Shown here: positions 9,040-18,270 of the stretch, piece by piece | Position numbering within the stretch: position 1 is the first letter of the stretch | Layout: each line of letters begins with the position of its first letter | Origin: Alteromonadaceae bacterium | GTDB taxonomy: Bacteria; Pseudomonadota; Gammaproteobacteria; Enterobacterales; Alteromonadaceae | Reading direction: 5' to 3' | Length of the DNA stretch: 64,000 nucleotides | NCBI GenBank assembly: GCA_014872785.1 | Contig: WKFJ01000042.1 | Coordinates: 1 to 64,000 of the forward strand | The notes under the pieces: model-generated | The model's input: the letters and a program-made list of their open reading frames with translations, nothing else | The model's database searches: none | Told to the model about the DNA's origin: nothing | Made by a program: the position numbers and the translations under genes

Positions 9040-9855
9040 GTGAACTACACACCCAAGCAGCCCGATAATGGCGTTAATGTCAGCCAAGTACACCCGTTAA
9101 AAGATTTCACAACCTTATTGGCGGGTGTGACGGTGTTCGTAGTATTTGTCTATTGGGTCTTGGGTTTTACTATTGATATCGTGGTTGATCACCTGCCAGA
9201 CGACTTCGAAACGTCTATTGAATTAGTTGATAGCAGATTAGTCGGCATGGAAACTCAAGCCTCAGAACCTCTGCAAGCACTAGTGAACCAGCTTAGTAAA
9301 TGTTCGAGCATCACAAAAACTCCACAAGTCTTTTTAGCAGAGAACCCCGAAGCCAACGCCGTAGCATTGCCTAACAATCAAATTTGGGTATATCAAGGAC
9401 TCATCGACAAATTGGAGACAGAAAATGGGCTGGCATTTGTATTAGCTCATGAGATAAGCCATTTTCAAAATAAAGATCACCTACGGGCAATGGGAAGAGG
9501 TTTGGTTTTAGCTGGTGTTTCAGCTCTATTACTGGGTAGCAACAGTGATTTAACTAACATACTTACGCCAGGGAGTATTATTGGCGAGGCCAACTACTCT
9601 CAAGCGAGAGAATCGGCCGCAGACGCCGAGGCTTTGTCGATTTTGCATTGCCACTATGACCATGTAGCCGGTGCATCAGAATTTTTCAATGCAATGCTCA
9701 AGGAAGATAGACAAGATTTTAGAGACGTGCATTTACTTAGTTCTCATCCAAACCCAGAAAAAAGAGTGGCTGAACTAGAGCAAATTGCAGAAGAAAAGGG
9801 CTTCAACTCACTAACTAAGGAATTGAAGCCTTTGCCTGAACTGCTTAGTCAATGA
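9040..9855 (+). CDS. M48-family membrane zinc metallopeptidase
   Basis: A 271-residue peptidase with one membrane segment (about residues 25-48) and an M48 catalytic domain. The zinc motif HEISH spans residues 137-141, with Glu138 catalytic, and the third ligand is probably Glu191 in ESAAD. This is the layout of short membrane-anchored M48 proteins rather than HtpX, which has more membrane helices. The start is GTG, 3 bases after the previous stop. The 3' end overlaps the convergent serA by 11 bases. Its linkage to two UPF0145 proteins suggests a shared envelope-related role, which I infer only from operon structure. Confidence 0.9.
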   Translation: MNYTPKQPDNGVNVSQVHPLKDFTTLLAGVTVFVVFVYWVLGFTIDIVVDHLPDDFETSIELVDSRLVGMETQASEPLQALVNQLSKCSSITKTPQVFLAENPEANAVALPNNQIWVYQGLIDKLETENGLAFVLAHEISHFQNKDHLRAMGRGLVLAGVSALLLGSNSDLTNILTPGSIIGEANYSQARESAADAEALSILHCHYDHVAGASEFFNAMLKEDRQDFRDVHLLSSHPNPEKRVAELEQIAEEKGFNSLTKELKPLPELLSQ

Positions 9856-11023
9856 CCCTTACACTTACCACATGCTCTAAGTCGTGCAACGCGCTGACCA
9901 ATTCATCCGACGGCCGCTGCTCAACATCAATAATGTTGTAAGCAATGTCGCCTCGACTTTTATTTACCATGTCCGCAACATTCGCTTCGTACTTTGCGAG
10001 CACGCCCAATACAGTGCCCAAAACGCCCGAGACGTTGTCATTGGCAAAAGTAATGCGGAATGTACCTGGGTCTCTGTCCATTTGAATAGCGGGGAAATTA
10101 ACCGAATTTTTAATATTGCCATTTTGTAAATAGTCTTGCAGTTGATTCGCCGCCATAACCGCGCAATTATCTTCCGCCTCTCTGGTGCTGGCACCAATAT
10201 GAGGCATTGCCAAAACGTCGCTCCTGCCCAAAAGGCATGGCTCTGGGAAGTCGCAGATATATTGCTTGAGTTTGCCTTTAGCATCGAGACTGGCAACAAC
10301 CGCTTGGGCATCAACTATGGCATCCCGAGCAAAATTAAGCAGTACCGCGCCATCCTTTACATAGGACAAGGTATCAGTATTAATCAGATGCTTGGTGGCT
10401 GGAATAGCTGGTATATGTAATGAGATATAGTCGGACTTGCTTAACAAACTTTGCAAGTTTTCCATGCGTTGCACCTGATTTGGCAAACGCCATGCCGCTT
10501 CTACCGAAAGCGCAGGGTCGTAGCCCAATACATCCATTCCCATAGCCAGTGCCGTTTCCGCGACCATGGAGCCAATTGCTCCGAGACCAACAACACCGAG
10601 CTTTTTGCCGTAAAGCTCATTACCCGCATAGTTTTTCTTTTCCTTTTCAAGCAATGCGCCCATTTCACCCGCATCGTTCATGCTGGTAAGGCTTTCAACA
10701 TATTCTAAACCACTCACAATACCTCGTGAGCCTAACAACAAACCACAAAGCACAAGTTCTTTAACGGCGTTTGCATTGGCACCAGGCGTATTAAAAACAA
10801 CGATGCCTTGTTTAGAACACTGCTCAACAGGCACGTTATTCACACCAGCGCCCGCTCGCGCAATAGCCTTTAATGTGCTGGGTAACGTCTCATCATGTAA
10901 TTTATGGCTGCGTAATAAAATCGCATCTGGGTGCGCAATATCGCTCCCAACTTCATATCCCTCGCGAGAAAAGCGATCTAGCCCTTGAACTGAGATCCTA
11001 TTGTAGGTTTTGATCCTTAACAT
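9845..11023 (-). CDS. serA: D-3-phosphoglycerate dehydrogenase
   Basis: Oxidises 3-phosphoglycerate to 3-phosphohydroxypyruvate with NAD+, the first step of serine synthesis. The 392-residue protein has an N-terminal substrate domain, the nucleotide-binding GLGAIG (residues 146-151) followed by the NAD-binding Asp169, a catalytic Arg in NFARDAIVD, the catalytic His in MPHIGAS, and a C-terminal ACT domain from about residue 320, the usual place for serine feedback. It follows serC by 10 bases, so the two form one operon. The 3' end overlaps the M48 gene. Length and domain order match the short ACT-type enzymes. Confidence 0.95.
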   Translation of the reverse strand: MLRIKTYNRISVQGLDRFSREGYEVGSDIAHPDAILLRSHKLHDETLPSTLKAIARAGAGVNNVPVEQCSKQGIVVFNTPGANANAVKELVLCGLLLGSRGIVSGLEYVESLTSMNDAGEMGALLEKEKKNYAGNELYGKKLGVVGLGAIGSMVAETALAMGMDVLGYDPALSVEAAWRLPNQVQRMENLQSLLSKSDYISLHIPAIPATKHLINTDTLSYVKDGAVLLNFARDAIVDAQAVVASLDAKGKLKQYICDFPEPCLLGRSDVLAMPHIGASTREAEDNCAVMAANQLQDYLQNGNIKNSVNFPAIQMDRDPGTFRITFANDNVSGVLGTVLGVLAKYEANVADMVNKSRGDIAYNIIDVEQRPSDELVSALHDLEHVVSVRVID

Positions 11024-11033
11024 AAATGCCTCC

Positions 11034-12149
11034 TTATGCCGTGACTTCGTTGTAAGCCCAATCTAACCAAGGCATAAGTTGTTCCACATCAGCAGCTTCA
11101 ATAGTCGCGCCGCACCAAATTCTCAAACCAGCAGGAGCATCACGATAAGCGCCAATATCAAAGGCAACCGCTTCTGACTCCAGCAATTTCACCATGTTTT
11201 TTACCTGTTCTTCACTGATATCCAACGTTAAACATACGCTGGTAGTGCTGAGTGTGGCGGACTCTTTTGCGAGGAAGTTGATCCAATCGCGAGATTCAAC
11301 AAACTTTTCGATAACGGCTAGGTTAGCGTTACAACGTGCAATGGTTTGCGATACACCGCCGAGCGATTCAACCCAACCTAATGCATCTAAGTAGTCTGCT
11401 ACGCATAACATAGAAGGCGTATTAATCGTCGCCCCTTTGAATACGCCTTCAATTAACTTGCCACCTTTGGTTAAACGGAAAATTTTCGGTAGCGGCCAGG
11501 GCGGCGTATAAGACTCTAGGCGCTCTACTGCCCTGGGACTTAAAATCAACATGCCGTGAGCGCCTTCACCGCCGAGCACTTTTTGCCAGGAGTAAGTAAC
11601 AACATCGAGTTTTTCCCAAGGCATATCCATCGCAAAAACCGCAGACGTCGCATCACATATCGTTAAGCCCTCTCTGTCATCAGCAATCCAATCTCCATTA
11701 GGCACACGAACACCGGAAGTCGTGCCATTCCAGGTAAACACTACATCGCGCGAAAAGTCGACTTGTGACAAATCCGGTAGCTCACCATAACCGGCTTCGA
11801 AACGGCGAACATCGTCTAGTTTAAGTTGCTTGGTCACATCAGTTATCCAGCCAGAACCAAAAGACTCCCAAGCCAAGATATCCAAACCTCTTGCACCTAG
11901 CAAAGACCACATTGCCATTTCCACGGCGCCGGTATCAGACGCAGGTACAACACCTACTCTATAACCTTCTGGTAGACCCAATAACTCGGCAGTTTTGCTG
12001 CATGCTAAACCCAACGCAGTTTTACCAATGGAGGAACGATGAGAGCGACCTAACATGCTGATATCCAGATTATTAACATCATAACCAGGACGCTTTGAGC
12101 AGGGACCAGAAGAAAAGTTGGGGTTTTGCGGTTTCACCGTAGGTTTCAT
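11034..12149 (-). CDS. serC: Phosphoserine aminotransferase (serC_2 type)
   Basis: PLP enzyme converting 3-phosphohydroxypyruvate and glutamate to phosphoserine and 2-oxoglutarate; it shares an operon with serA. The 371-residue protein begins [18 protein letters not shown], the hallmark of the subfamily found in alphaproteobacteria and Methanosarcina, not of the E. coli enzyme. Asp166 (CDATSA) and the Schiff-base Lys190 ([13 protein letters not shown]) are present. I chose the ATG at 12149: it has an AGAGGA ribosome site and gives the family N-terminus, while an in-frame start at 12239 adds 30 atypical residues. Partial confusion with the sister class V aminotransferases is unlikely because of the serA linkage. 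Confidence 0.92.
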   Translation of the reverse strand: MKPTVKPQNPNFSSGPCSKRPGYDVNNLDISMLGRSHRSSIGKTALGLACSKTAELLGLPEGYRVGVVPASDTGAVEMAMWSLLGARGLDILAWESFGSGWITDVTKQLKLDDVRRFEAGYGELPDLSQVDFSRDVVFTWNGTTSGVRVPNGDWIADDREGLTICDATSAVFAMDMPWEKLDVVTYSWQKVLGGEGAHGMLILSPRAVERLESYTPPWPLPKIFRLTKGGKLIEGVFKGATINTPSMLCVADYLDALGWVESLGGVSQTIARCNANLAVIEKFVESRDWINFLAKESATLSTTSVCLTLDISEEQVKNMVKLLESEAVAFDIGAYRDAPAGLRIWCGATIEAADVEQLMPWLDWAYNEVTA

Positions 12150-12329
12150 CGATATCCTCTTTGTGTGGTTGGAGAATGGTAGAAATGAATAAAAAATTCG
12201 CGAACTGGGATGATATTGGGATACACAGTCTAAAAACAAGGCAAAACTTAAAACAGATTGCAGTTGTTAATAATTAGGAATTATAAGTAGGTGGGACGCT
12301 TCTTCAAACGAGCTGTAATTGTCACATAT

Positions 12330-12356
12330 AAAAAAGCCAGCATAGTGCTGGCTTTA
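12330..12356 (-). terminator. Terminator of fbp
   Basis: AAAGCCAGCA / TGCTGGCTTT hairpin with a T-rich tail on the minus strand, 20 bases downstream of the fbp stop codon. Confidence 0.88.
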
Positions 12357-12376
12357 AGAGTGCTATTGAATGGCCG

Positions 12377-13354
12377 CTATTCTGCCTTGTCGTAATAAGC
12401 CACCATGGCTTCAACTTCATTCTTAGAACCCATGACCACAGGTACACGCTGATGGATCTCTTTTGGCATGATTTCCATAATGCGTTTTTGTCCGGTACTT
12501 GCCATGCCACCAGCCTGTTCCATCAAAAAAGACATTGGGTTAGCTTCATACAACAAACGTAACTTACCTGCTTTTTTCGGGTCGCGATTGTCGTATGGAT
12601 AGGCAAAGATACCACCACGACACAATAAACGATGAATATCACCCACCATTGCCGCTACCCAACGCATGTTGTAATTCTTACCACGAGGACCAGTTTCACC
12701 AGCAAGTAAATCGCTAACATACTCTTGTACGGGCGGTTCCCAATGACGCTGGTTAGACATATTGATCGCGAACTCTTTGGTATCTTCAGGTACCTGTACG
12801 TTGTCCTTGGTCAATAGGAATCCACCATGCGTCTTGTCGAGAGTATATATGTGAGTTCCTCGACCCGTAGTAAGTACCAACATTGTAGAAGGTCCATAAA
12901 GTACGTAGCCCGCAGCCACCATTTGCGTACCAGGTTGCAAGAAGGCTGAGGGATCATCAGGCTCCATCCATTGAGGCGCGTGTAAAATTGAAAAGATGGT
13001 GCCAATTAAGCTGTTGATGTCAGTATTTGATGAACCGTCTAGCGGATCAAAACTGACTAGATATTTACCCTCTGGATGACAGGGTACGACATCGTCTTCT
13101 TCTTCAGAAGAAATAGCTTTTACATAACCCGACTCTTTTAGAATGTCTTTAATGATCTGATTCGAGATGACATCCAACTTCTTTTGTCTCTCACCGTGCA
13201 CGTTGTCACTCAAGGTCGATCCAAGTACGCCGGCGAGTTCCCCCTGACCAACACGGAATGAGATTTCCTTGCATCCCGCAAGTAATGTCCTGATCAGTAA
13301 AATAAGTTCCAGAGGAGCGCCATCTTCCTGTAGCTGTGAATTAAGTCGTTTCAT
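12377..13354 (-). CDS. fbp: Fructose-1,6-bisphosphatase class 1
   Basis: Gluconeogenic phosphatase producing fructose 6-phosphate in the cytoplasm. The 325-residue protein is close to the E. coli length. The metal-binding motifs are clear: SSEEED (residues 82-87) and DPLDGSSN (residues 103-110), with a substrate-loop Tyr/Arg-rich region RLLYEANPM near residue 270. I chose ATG 13354, which gives the expected KRLNSQL start and has a GGA-type ribosome site; an in-frame GTG at 13453 would add 33 atypical, Asn/Lys-rich residues. The gene is monocistronic and divergent from mpl. Confidence 0.95.
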   Translation of the reverse strand: MKRLNSQLQEDGAPLELILLIRTLLAGCKEISFRVGQGELAGVLGSTLSDNVHGERQKKLDVISNQIIKDILKESGYVKAISSEEEDDVVPCHPEGKYLVSFDPLDGSSNTDINSLIGTIFSILHAPQWMEPDDPSAFLQPGTQMVAAGYVLYGPSTMLVLTTGRGTHIYTLDKTHGGFLLTKDNVQVPEDTKEFAINMSNQRHWEPPVQEYVSDLLAGETGPRGKNYNMRWVAAMVGDIHRLLCRGGIFAYPYDNRDPKKAGKLRLLYEANPMSFLMEQAGGMASTGQKRIMEIMPKEIHQRVPVVMGSKNEVEAMVAYYDKAE

Positions 13355-13594
13355 TTTGTGTTTTCCAAACCCTTTGATTGATTTTGTAGAGTAACGGTTA
13401 TTCCGGCAATTATTATTTTTGTTTTGAAATTTGCCGAATATTTGGTGTGGCACAGGATTGTAAAGGAATTCACTGTCAATCGCACCTTTTACACATCGGA
13501 CATGCCGAATGCGATTGGGCTTGCAAATTAATCACACCGCTTTACCCTTGCAGAAGTTTAGCTTCTCGATAATAAAAATAAGGTCTCCTAAGCA

Positions 13595-14986
13595 GTGCAG
13601 CAAGGAACAAACAAAAACCCAAATATCCATATTCACATTTTAGGTATTTGCGGAACATTTATGGGTGGTATAGCAGCCATCGCTAAAAGCCTTGGCTACA
13701 AAGTCAGCGGCTGCGATCAAAACGTTTATCCCCCCATGAGTACTCAGTTGGAAGAACTCGGTATTGATCTGATGCAAGGTTACGACCCCGCCCAACTGGA
13801 CTGTAATCCTGATATGGTGGTCATCGGCAATGCCATGTCCAGAGGTAATCCCCTTGTAGAGGAAGTGTTAAATCGCAAACTACCTTATACCAGTGGCCCC
13901 CAATGGTTGCTAGATAACTTTCTCAAGGATAAATGGGTACTCGCGGTCTCTGGAACTCATGGTAAAACAACCACCTCCAGTATGTTAGCCTGGATTTTAG
14001 AGTTTGCAGAGTTCAAGCCTGGTTTTTTAATTGGTGGCGTCCCAGAAAACTTTTCAGTTTCCGCAAGAGTGGGAGAAACTGACTTTTTCGTTATTGAAGC
14101 GGATGAATACGACACCGCATTTTTTGATAAACGCAGTAAGTTTGTTCACTATCGACCTAACACACTTATCCTGAACAACCTGGAATTCGACCACGCTGAT
14201 ATTTTTGATGATATCAGCGATATTCAAAGACAGTTTCACCACTTGATCCGCATGGTACCGCAAAATGGCCTAATTCTTACCCCACACCAGGTGAACGAAA
14301 TCGAACAAGTCATTGATCAAGGATGTTGGACTGCGCATCAAAGCAGTGGCTTACAAGACGGTGCCGACTGGCAATATCAATTAATCGAACCAGATGGCAG
14401 CGAATTTAAAGTGTTATTCAATAGTGATTTGGTCGCCACCGTCAAATGGCACCTAATTGGCGAACACAATGTTGCCAATGCGACTATGGCCATTGCTGCG
14501 GCTCGCCACGTGGGTATTGTTCCAGAAATCGCGGCTGAAGCACTGGGACAATTTAAAAATGTTAAACGACGTATGCAAGTGCGTGGACAAGCACGCGGTG
14601 TCACTGTCTACGATGATTTTGCACATCACCCTACAGCCATAAAAACCACTGTGGCCGGATTGCGAGCGAAGGTAAGGGAACAGAAAATTATCGCAGTCCT
14701 AGAGCCTCGCTCAAACACCATGAAAATGGGTATCCATCAAGATACTCTCATCGAGTCACTGCAAGACGCAGATGAAATTGTGTTGTTTGAACCAGACAAT
14801 TTGCATTGGTCTTTACACGAAGCAGCCAACACTAGCAGTAAACCTATATCGATCCATAATAGTATTGACGAAGTAATAGCAATGGTGACCAAGTCAACCG
14901 GACGGGACTGCCATATACTTGTGATGAGTAATGGCGGATTCGGTGGCATCCACGAAAAACTATTAGCAGCACTTAAGGCAGACTGA
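13595..14986 (+). CDS. mpl: UDP-N-acetylmuramate:L-alanyl-gamma-D-glutamyl-meso-diaminopimelate ligase
   Basis: Murein-recycling ligase that attaches recovered tripeptide to UDP-MurNAc in the cytoplasm. The 463-residue protein has the Mur ligase three-domain layout: an N-terminal UDP-binding domain ([14 protein letters not shown]), the ATP-binding P-loop GTHGKTTT at residues 120-127, the central [21 protein letters not shown] motif that marks Mpl rather than MurC, and a C-terminal domain beginning near [11 protein letters not shown]. The GTG start at 13595 follows an AAGG ribosome site. It is followed by ubiX after 11 bases, so the two are probably co-transcribed. Confidence 0.95.
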   Translation: MQQGTNKNPNIHIHILGICGTFMGGIAAIAKSLGYKVSGCDQNVYPPMSTQLEELGIDLMQGYDPAQLDCNPDMVVIGNAMSRGNPLVEEVLNRKLPYTSGPQWLLDNFLKDKWVLAVSGTHGKTTTSSMLAWILEFAEFKPGFLIGGVPENFSVSARVGETDFFVIEADEYDTAFFDKRSKFVHYRPNTLILNNLEFDHADIFDDISDIQRQFHHLIRMVPQNGLILTPHQVNEIEQVIDQGCWTAHQSSGLQDGADWQYQLIEPDGSEFKVLFNSDLVATVKWHLIGEHNVANATMAIAAARHVGIVPEIAAEALGQFKNVKRRMQVRGQARGVTVYDDFAHHPTAIKTTVAGLRAKVREQKIIAVLEPRSNTMKMGIHQDTLIESLQDADEIVLFEPDNLHWSLHEAANTSSKPISIHNSIDEVIAMVTKSTGRDCHILVMSNGGFGGIHEKLLAALKAD

Positions 14987-14997
14987 GGCAGTTTACA

Positions 14998-15627
14998 GTG
15001 ACCTACGAAAAACAAATCACGCTTGCGATCACCGGAGCATCTGGCGCGCCCTACAGCTTAAAGCTACTGCAGGCACTTGTTACTGCAGGGGTACAGGTAC
15101 ATTTATTGGTATCAAGTGCAGCGAAAGTGGTTTTTGCCACAGAAGAAAAAATGCAGCTACCAAGCGCACCTGAAAAACTACAGAAACACTTCACTGAGTT
15201 GTTAGATGCCGAGCACGATCAAATAAAATGCTACGGCAAAGAAGAGTGGTTTTCTCCCGTTGCCAGTGGTTCTTCTGCACCAAAAACCATGATTATTTGT
15301 CCCTGCTCCACCAGCACACTATCAGCTGTCGCCACTGGAGCAAGTAATACCTTAATAGAACGCGCGGCCGACGTCGTTATCAAAGAAAAAGGGCAACTGA
15401 TTACACTAGTCAGAGAAATGCCGCTTTCAACTATTCATTTACAAAATATGCTTAGTCTTAGCCAACTAGGCGTTACCGTAATGCCCGCGGCTCCGGGTTT
15501 TTACCACGAACCAGAAACTATCGAGGATTTAGTGGATTTTGTTGTAGCTCGCATCTTAGATCACATTGGATTACCTCAAACGTTAATGCAGCCATGGGGT
15601 TATAAGCCAGGCTCCGCTCACTCTTAG
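14998..15627 (+). CDS. ubiX: Flavin prenyltransferase UbiX
   Basis: Makes the prenylated FMN cofactor used by UbiD decarboxylase in ubiquinone synthesis. The 209-residue flavoprotein has the N-terminal [20 protein letters not shown]-binding loop, the [26 protein letters not shown] core and the C-terminal [14 protein letters not shown] segment with the conserved Arg-Glu pair, all in family order. The start is GTG, 11 bases after mpl. ubiD is not in the window. Length and motifs are standard, so confidence is high. Confidence 0.95.
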   Translation: MTYEKQITLAITGASGAPYSLKLLQALVTAGVQVHLLVSSAAKVVFATEEKMQLPSAPEKLQKHFTELLDAEHDQIKCYGKEEWFSPVASGSSAPKTMIICPCSTSTLSAVATGASNTLIERAADVVIKEKGQLITLVREMPLSTIHLQNMLSLSQLGVTVMPAAPGFYHEPETIEDLVDFVVARILDHIGLPQTLMQPWGYKPGSAHS

Positions 15628-15706
15628 GAAATCAGTACTGTAAAATTTTGGAGAGTCTACTAGATTCTCTATACTTCAACCTGGTGTAAAACATAAAGGT
15701 ATTATT

Positions 15707-16492
15707 ATGGCTCTACGAAACACTTTAATTGCAGGTCTATCAGCTACTTTGTTTTGTGGACAAGCGCTTGCTTGGGGGCAAACAGGTCACCGTGTTACCG
15801 GTGAAATAGCTGAAAAATACCTCACTGACGATGCACGCAATGCAATTACTGACCTCTTGGGTGTAGAGACGCTAGCTCAAGCCTCAACCTGGCCAGACGA
15901 AATGCGCTCCAACCCTTCGCATTTTTGGCAAAAAGAAGCATGGCGCCTGCACTTTACAACGGTTCCTGATGGAAAAACCTACACTGAAGTAGGCGCACCG
16001 GAAGGTGGCGATGCTATGACTGCATTGTCCAGCTTTACGGGAGACTTACTAGATAAAGATGCAAGTTTAGAAGAAAAACAGCTAGCACTGCGTTTTATTG
16101 TCCACATTATCGGAGATTTACATCAGCCTCTACATGTCGGTAACGGTACCGACAGAGGTGGTAATGACGTTAAGGTCGAATTTTTTTGGGAAGATTCTAA
16201 CCTGCACCGAGTGTGGGATTCAGGCATGATAGACAAAGAGCAATTGTCTTTTACTGAGTGGACTAAATGGCTCAATGCAACCATTACCGACAAGGAGCTC
16301 AAAGACTGGGCGCAGACCGATCCTGAGGTATGGATGGCGGAGAGTCAGAAAATAAGAATGGAAATCTACCCAGAAGTGGACACACCGATCAGTTGGACTT
16401 ACAAATATCAACACTTGCCAACCGTCAAGTTACGGCTTAAACAAGCTGGTGTACGAATAGCCCATTACCTTAATGAGGTCTTTAGCAAGTAA
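15707..16492 (+). CDS. Secreted S1/P1-type nuclease
   Basis: Zinc-dependent single-strand nuclease / 3'-nucleotidase of the S1-P1 family, probably periplasmic or secreted. A signal peptide covers about residues 1-22 (cleavage after GQALA), so the mature protein starts with Trp, whose backbone binds zinc in this family (AWGQTGH). The trinuclear zinc ligands follow in order: STWPDE, LHFTTVP, IIGDLHQPLHVG, DRGGND and NLHRVWD. Total length is 261 residues. It may serve phosphate or nucleotide scavenging in seawater; that role is inferred. It has its own promoter space and a terminator downstream. Confidence 0.93.
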   Translation: MALRNTLIAGLSATLFCGQALAWGQTGHRVTGEIAEKYLTDDARNAITDLLGVETLAQASTWPDEMRSNPSHFWQKEAWRLHFTTVPDGKTYTEVGAPEGGDAMTALSSFTGDLLDKDASLEEKQLALRFIVHIIGDLHQPLHVGNGTDRGGNDVKVEFFWEDSNLHRVWDSGMIDKEQLSFTEWTKWLNATITDKELKDWAQTDPEVWMAESQKIRMEIYPEVDTPISWTYKYQHLPTVKLRLKQAGVRIAHYLNEVFSK

Positions 16493-16520
16493 GCATTGTT
16501 GTCAGACATTACAGTTCAAT

Positions 16521-16546
16521 AAAAGAGGCAATTTGCCTCTTTTTTC
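16521..16546 (+). terminator. Terminator of the S1/P1 nuclease gene
   Basis: AAAAGAGGCAA / TTGCCTCTTTTTT hairpin, about 30 bases after the stop codon, ending in a T-run. Confidence 0.88.
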
Positions 16547-16696
16547 ATTTTTAGCGCCTTAAAAACAGCTTGATACTTGCTGACGTTTGCTTCGACTCTG
16601 AGCATTTAACATAAGAATTTGTGGAGAATGTACATAACTTGTCAAGGAAGGTTAATTTATTATGCGCTAATTAATTAAGACTTTTGCTAACAAGTT

Positions 16697-16714
16697 TGTA
16701 GGAAATATCTTACA
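16697..16714 (+). promoter_or_regulatory. GacA/UvrY (BarA pathway) binding box upstream of csrB
   Basis: TGTAGG-AAATAT-CTTACA matches the known GacA/UvrY upstream activating sequence TGTAAG-N6-CTTACA with one mismatch. It lies about 185 bases before the inferred 5' end of csrB, the kind of distance seen for csrB/rsm genes in other gammaproteobacteria. The surrounding 150 bases are AT-rich and gene-free. Confidence 0.85.
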
Positions 16715-16870
16715 TACATGTCCGAAAAAGTAGTTTCTTTTCTCAATTAATTACTTACCAATTTTCATAAGTATATGTTTTTATAACGTTTTATATGAAA
16801 CTGGGTTTGTAATATGACAAGACTATTACACTAAAGTAGAAAGAGTTAAGTGCAGAAAAATTTCATTACC

Positions 16871-16877
16871 TTATATT
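16871..16877 (+). promoter_or_regulatory. Probable -10 element of csrB
   Basis: TTATATT lies about 8-12 bases ahead of the inferred transcript start near 16885. No good -35 match is present; TTAAGT around 16846 is the nearest. A weak -35 fits an activator-dependent promoter. The exact start is inferred. Confidence 0.4.
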
Positions 16878-16884
16878 TATCCCC

Positions 16885-17154
16885 GTCACATGGAAACACA
16901 AGGGTTAGGAAGCTGCGTCAGGAGGCCGCAAGGATGGAATAGCGGTTGTAAGGAGTATGGAAAGGGAGCACAAACGGACTTGTGTAATTACAGGATGACA
17001 TTGGACACAACTCACGAAGGGTTGCCCTGGCAAGGTTGCTGGGATGAATGGATTAAAGGAAAAAACGGACGAGCTGAGGACAGCTCATTGCAGGGATCTG
17101 CTGAGAAGGAAGTTCAAAATCCAACAAAAAAAGCGTGCTTAGCACGCTTTTTTT
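16885..17154 (+). ncRNA. csrB: CsrB-family regulatory RNA that sequesters CsrA
   Basis: A transcript of about 270 nt with 18 GGA triplets, many in hairpin loops, the signature of CsrA-binding decoy RNAs. Examples: CCGC / GCGG around a loop with two GGA (16926-16945); CACAA / TTGTG around ACGGAC (16969-16984); GAGCTG / CAGCTC around AGGA (17071-17086); GCAG / CTGC around GGAT (17090-17101). It ends in a strong Rho-independent terminator. A GacA box lies upstream. CsrA bound by this RNA is released from mRNAs, so its level sets carbon storage, motility and biofilm programmes in related bacteria. The 5' end is approximate. A 98-codon frame across it is not a gene. Confidence 0.95.
17126..17154 (+). 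terminator. Terminator of csrB
   Basis: AAGCGTGC / GCACGCTT stem, TTA loop, preceded by an A-run and followed by seven T. It is symmetrical enough to serve msrA from the other side as well. Confidence 0.92.
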
Positions 17155-17179
17155 GTATCAGCAGAGAGCAAAACACCCT

Positions 17180-17716
17180 TTATTGATGTTTTAACTTACT
17201 AGAGAACGTCTTACGAAACTTGGCGAGCTTTGGCATCACCACAAAATTACAATACTGGTTCTGGGGGTTGTTTTTCGCGTACTCCTGATGGTATCCCTCG
17301 GCTTCGCTGTAATTGAATAGCTCCGTTACCTCAGTGACAATGGGAGCGTCCCACACTTGGTTTTGCGTCATTTCATCAATGATAGCCTGAGCAGTAGCCT
17401 GTTGTTCTTCGTCGTGAAAGAAGATCGCTGAACGATATTGCGTACCAATATCATTTCCTTGTCTATTTAACTGTGTTGGGTCATGCAAAGTGAAGAATAT
17501 TTCTAAGATCTCACGGTAACTTATGTATTGCTCATCAAATACCAAGCGCACCACTTCTGCGTGCCCAGTTTTTCCGCTACATATTTGTTCATAAGTGGGG
17601 TTTTTAGATTCACCTCCAGCATAGCCTGATTTGGCTTCAACAATGCCCACTAAACTATTAAACGCCGCTTCTATGCACCAAAAACAGCCGCCGGCAATCG
17701 TTGCTTCTTTTAACAT
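17180..17716 (-). CDS. msrA: Peptide-methionine (S)-S-oxide reductase
   Basis: Repairs oxidised methionine (S-epimer) using thioredoxin. The 178-residue protein has the GCFWC motif at residues 10-14 with Cys11 catalytic, the GYAGG loop, and the downstream GTQYRSAIF and AEGYHQEYAKNNPQNQYC segments, where the last Cys is a candidate resolving residue. Length fits the compact MsrA form without an MsrB fusion. Its 3' end faces csrB. It is divergent from the DCC-family gene. Confidence 0.95.
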   Translation of the reverse strand: MLKEATIAGGCFWCIEAAFNSLVGIVEAKSGYAGGESKNPTYEQICSGKTGHAEVVRLVFDEQYISYREILEIFFTLHDPTQLNRQGNDIGTQYRSAIFFHDEEQQATAQAIIDEMTQNQVWDAPIVTEVTELFNYSEAEGYHQEYAKNNPQNQYCNFVVMPKLAKFRKTFSSKLKHQ

Positions 17717-17871
17717 TATGTTTCCTTTATTCTGGATGTATAACCACGACGGTTTTTATTACGAATGATCGCCGAAGTTGGTTTTCTGTCATCCACTTAA
17801 TTGTATTTTACGTAATGGAACTGAGTACTCGGAAATTCTATTCACTAACGCGTGGTTTCGCTAATAACTTT

Positions 17872-18270
17872 ATGCACAAACTTACAATTTTTTATGATGG
17901 ACATTGTCCACTTTGCCTAAAAGAGATGGCACATCTTAAACTACTCGATACAGCACAAAAGATTGAGCTTGTAGACGTACAAACGGGTGAATTTCAAGAC
18001 AATTACCCAGAGATAGATAAGACCTCTGCCCTTGCCAAACTGCACGGCTATTTAACGGGCGAAGAGCAACAGCCTAAACAGCTTTTAATAGGGTTAGATG
18101 TGACTTATCACGCCTGGCGTTTGGTTGGTAAAGGACACTGGATTGCCCCACTTCGCTGGCCTATCATCAAACACATTGCCGACCTGGCTTACTTAGCATT
18201 TGCGAAGAATCGTTATCGCCTATCCTACTTGCTTACCAGAAAAAGGCGCTGTTATGACTGCAAATTATAA
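17872..18270 (+). CDS. DCC-family thiol-disulfide oxidoreductase-like protein
   Basis: A 132-residue protein of the DCC family (DUF393), named for the conserved Asp-x-x-Cys-x-x-Cys motif. It begins MHKLTIFYDGHCPLC, giving the DGHCPLC motif at residues 9-15, and continues with a VDVQTGEF segment and a YHAWRLVGKGHWIAPLRWP region typical of the family. Activity is presumed redox; no substrate is known. I chose the ATG at 17872 because it gives the family start; the frame is open 57 codons further upstream with atypical residues. It overlaps the next gene by 17 bases, so the two are translationally linked. Confidence 0.85.
   Translation: MHKLTIFYDGHCPLCLKEMAHLKLLDTAQKIELVDVQTGEFQDNYPEIDKTSALAKLHGYLTGEEQQPKQLLIGLDVTYHAWRLVGKGHWIAPLRWPIIKHIADLAYLAFAKNRYRLSYLLTRKRRCYDCKL

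Noticed and set aside
16890..17186. 98-codon plus-strand frame after the S1/P1 nuclease
   Set aside because: It lies on the csrB RNA, contains its terminator, and has no protein-like composition.
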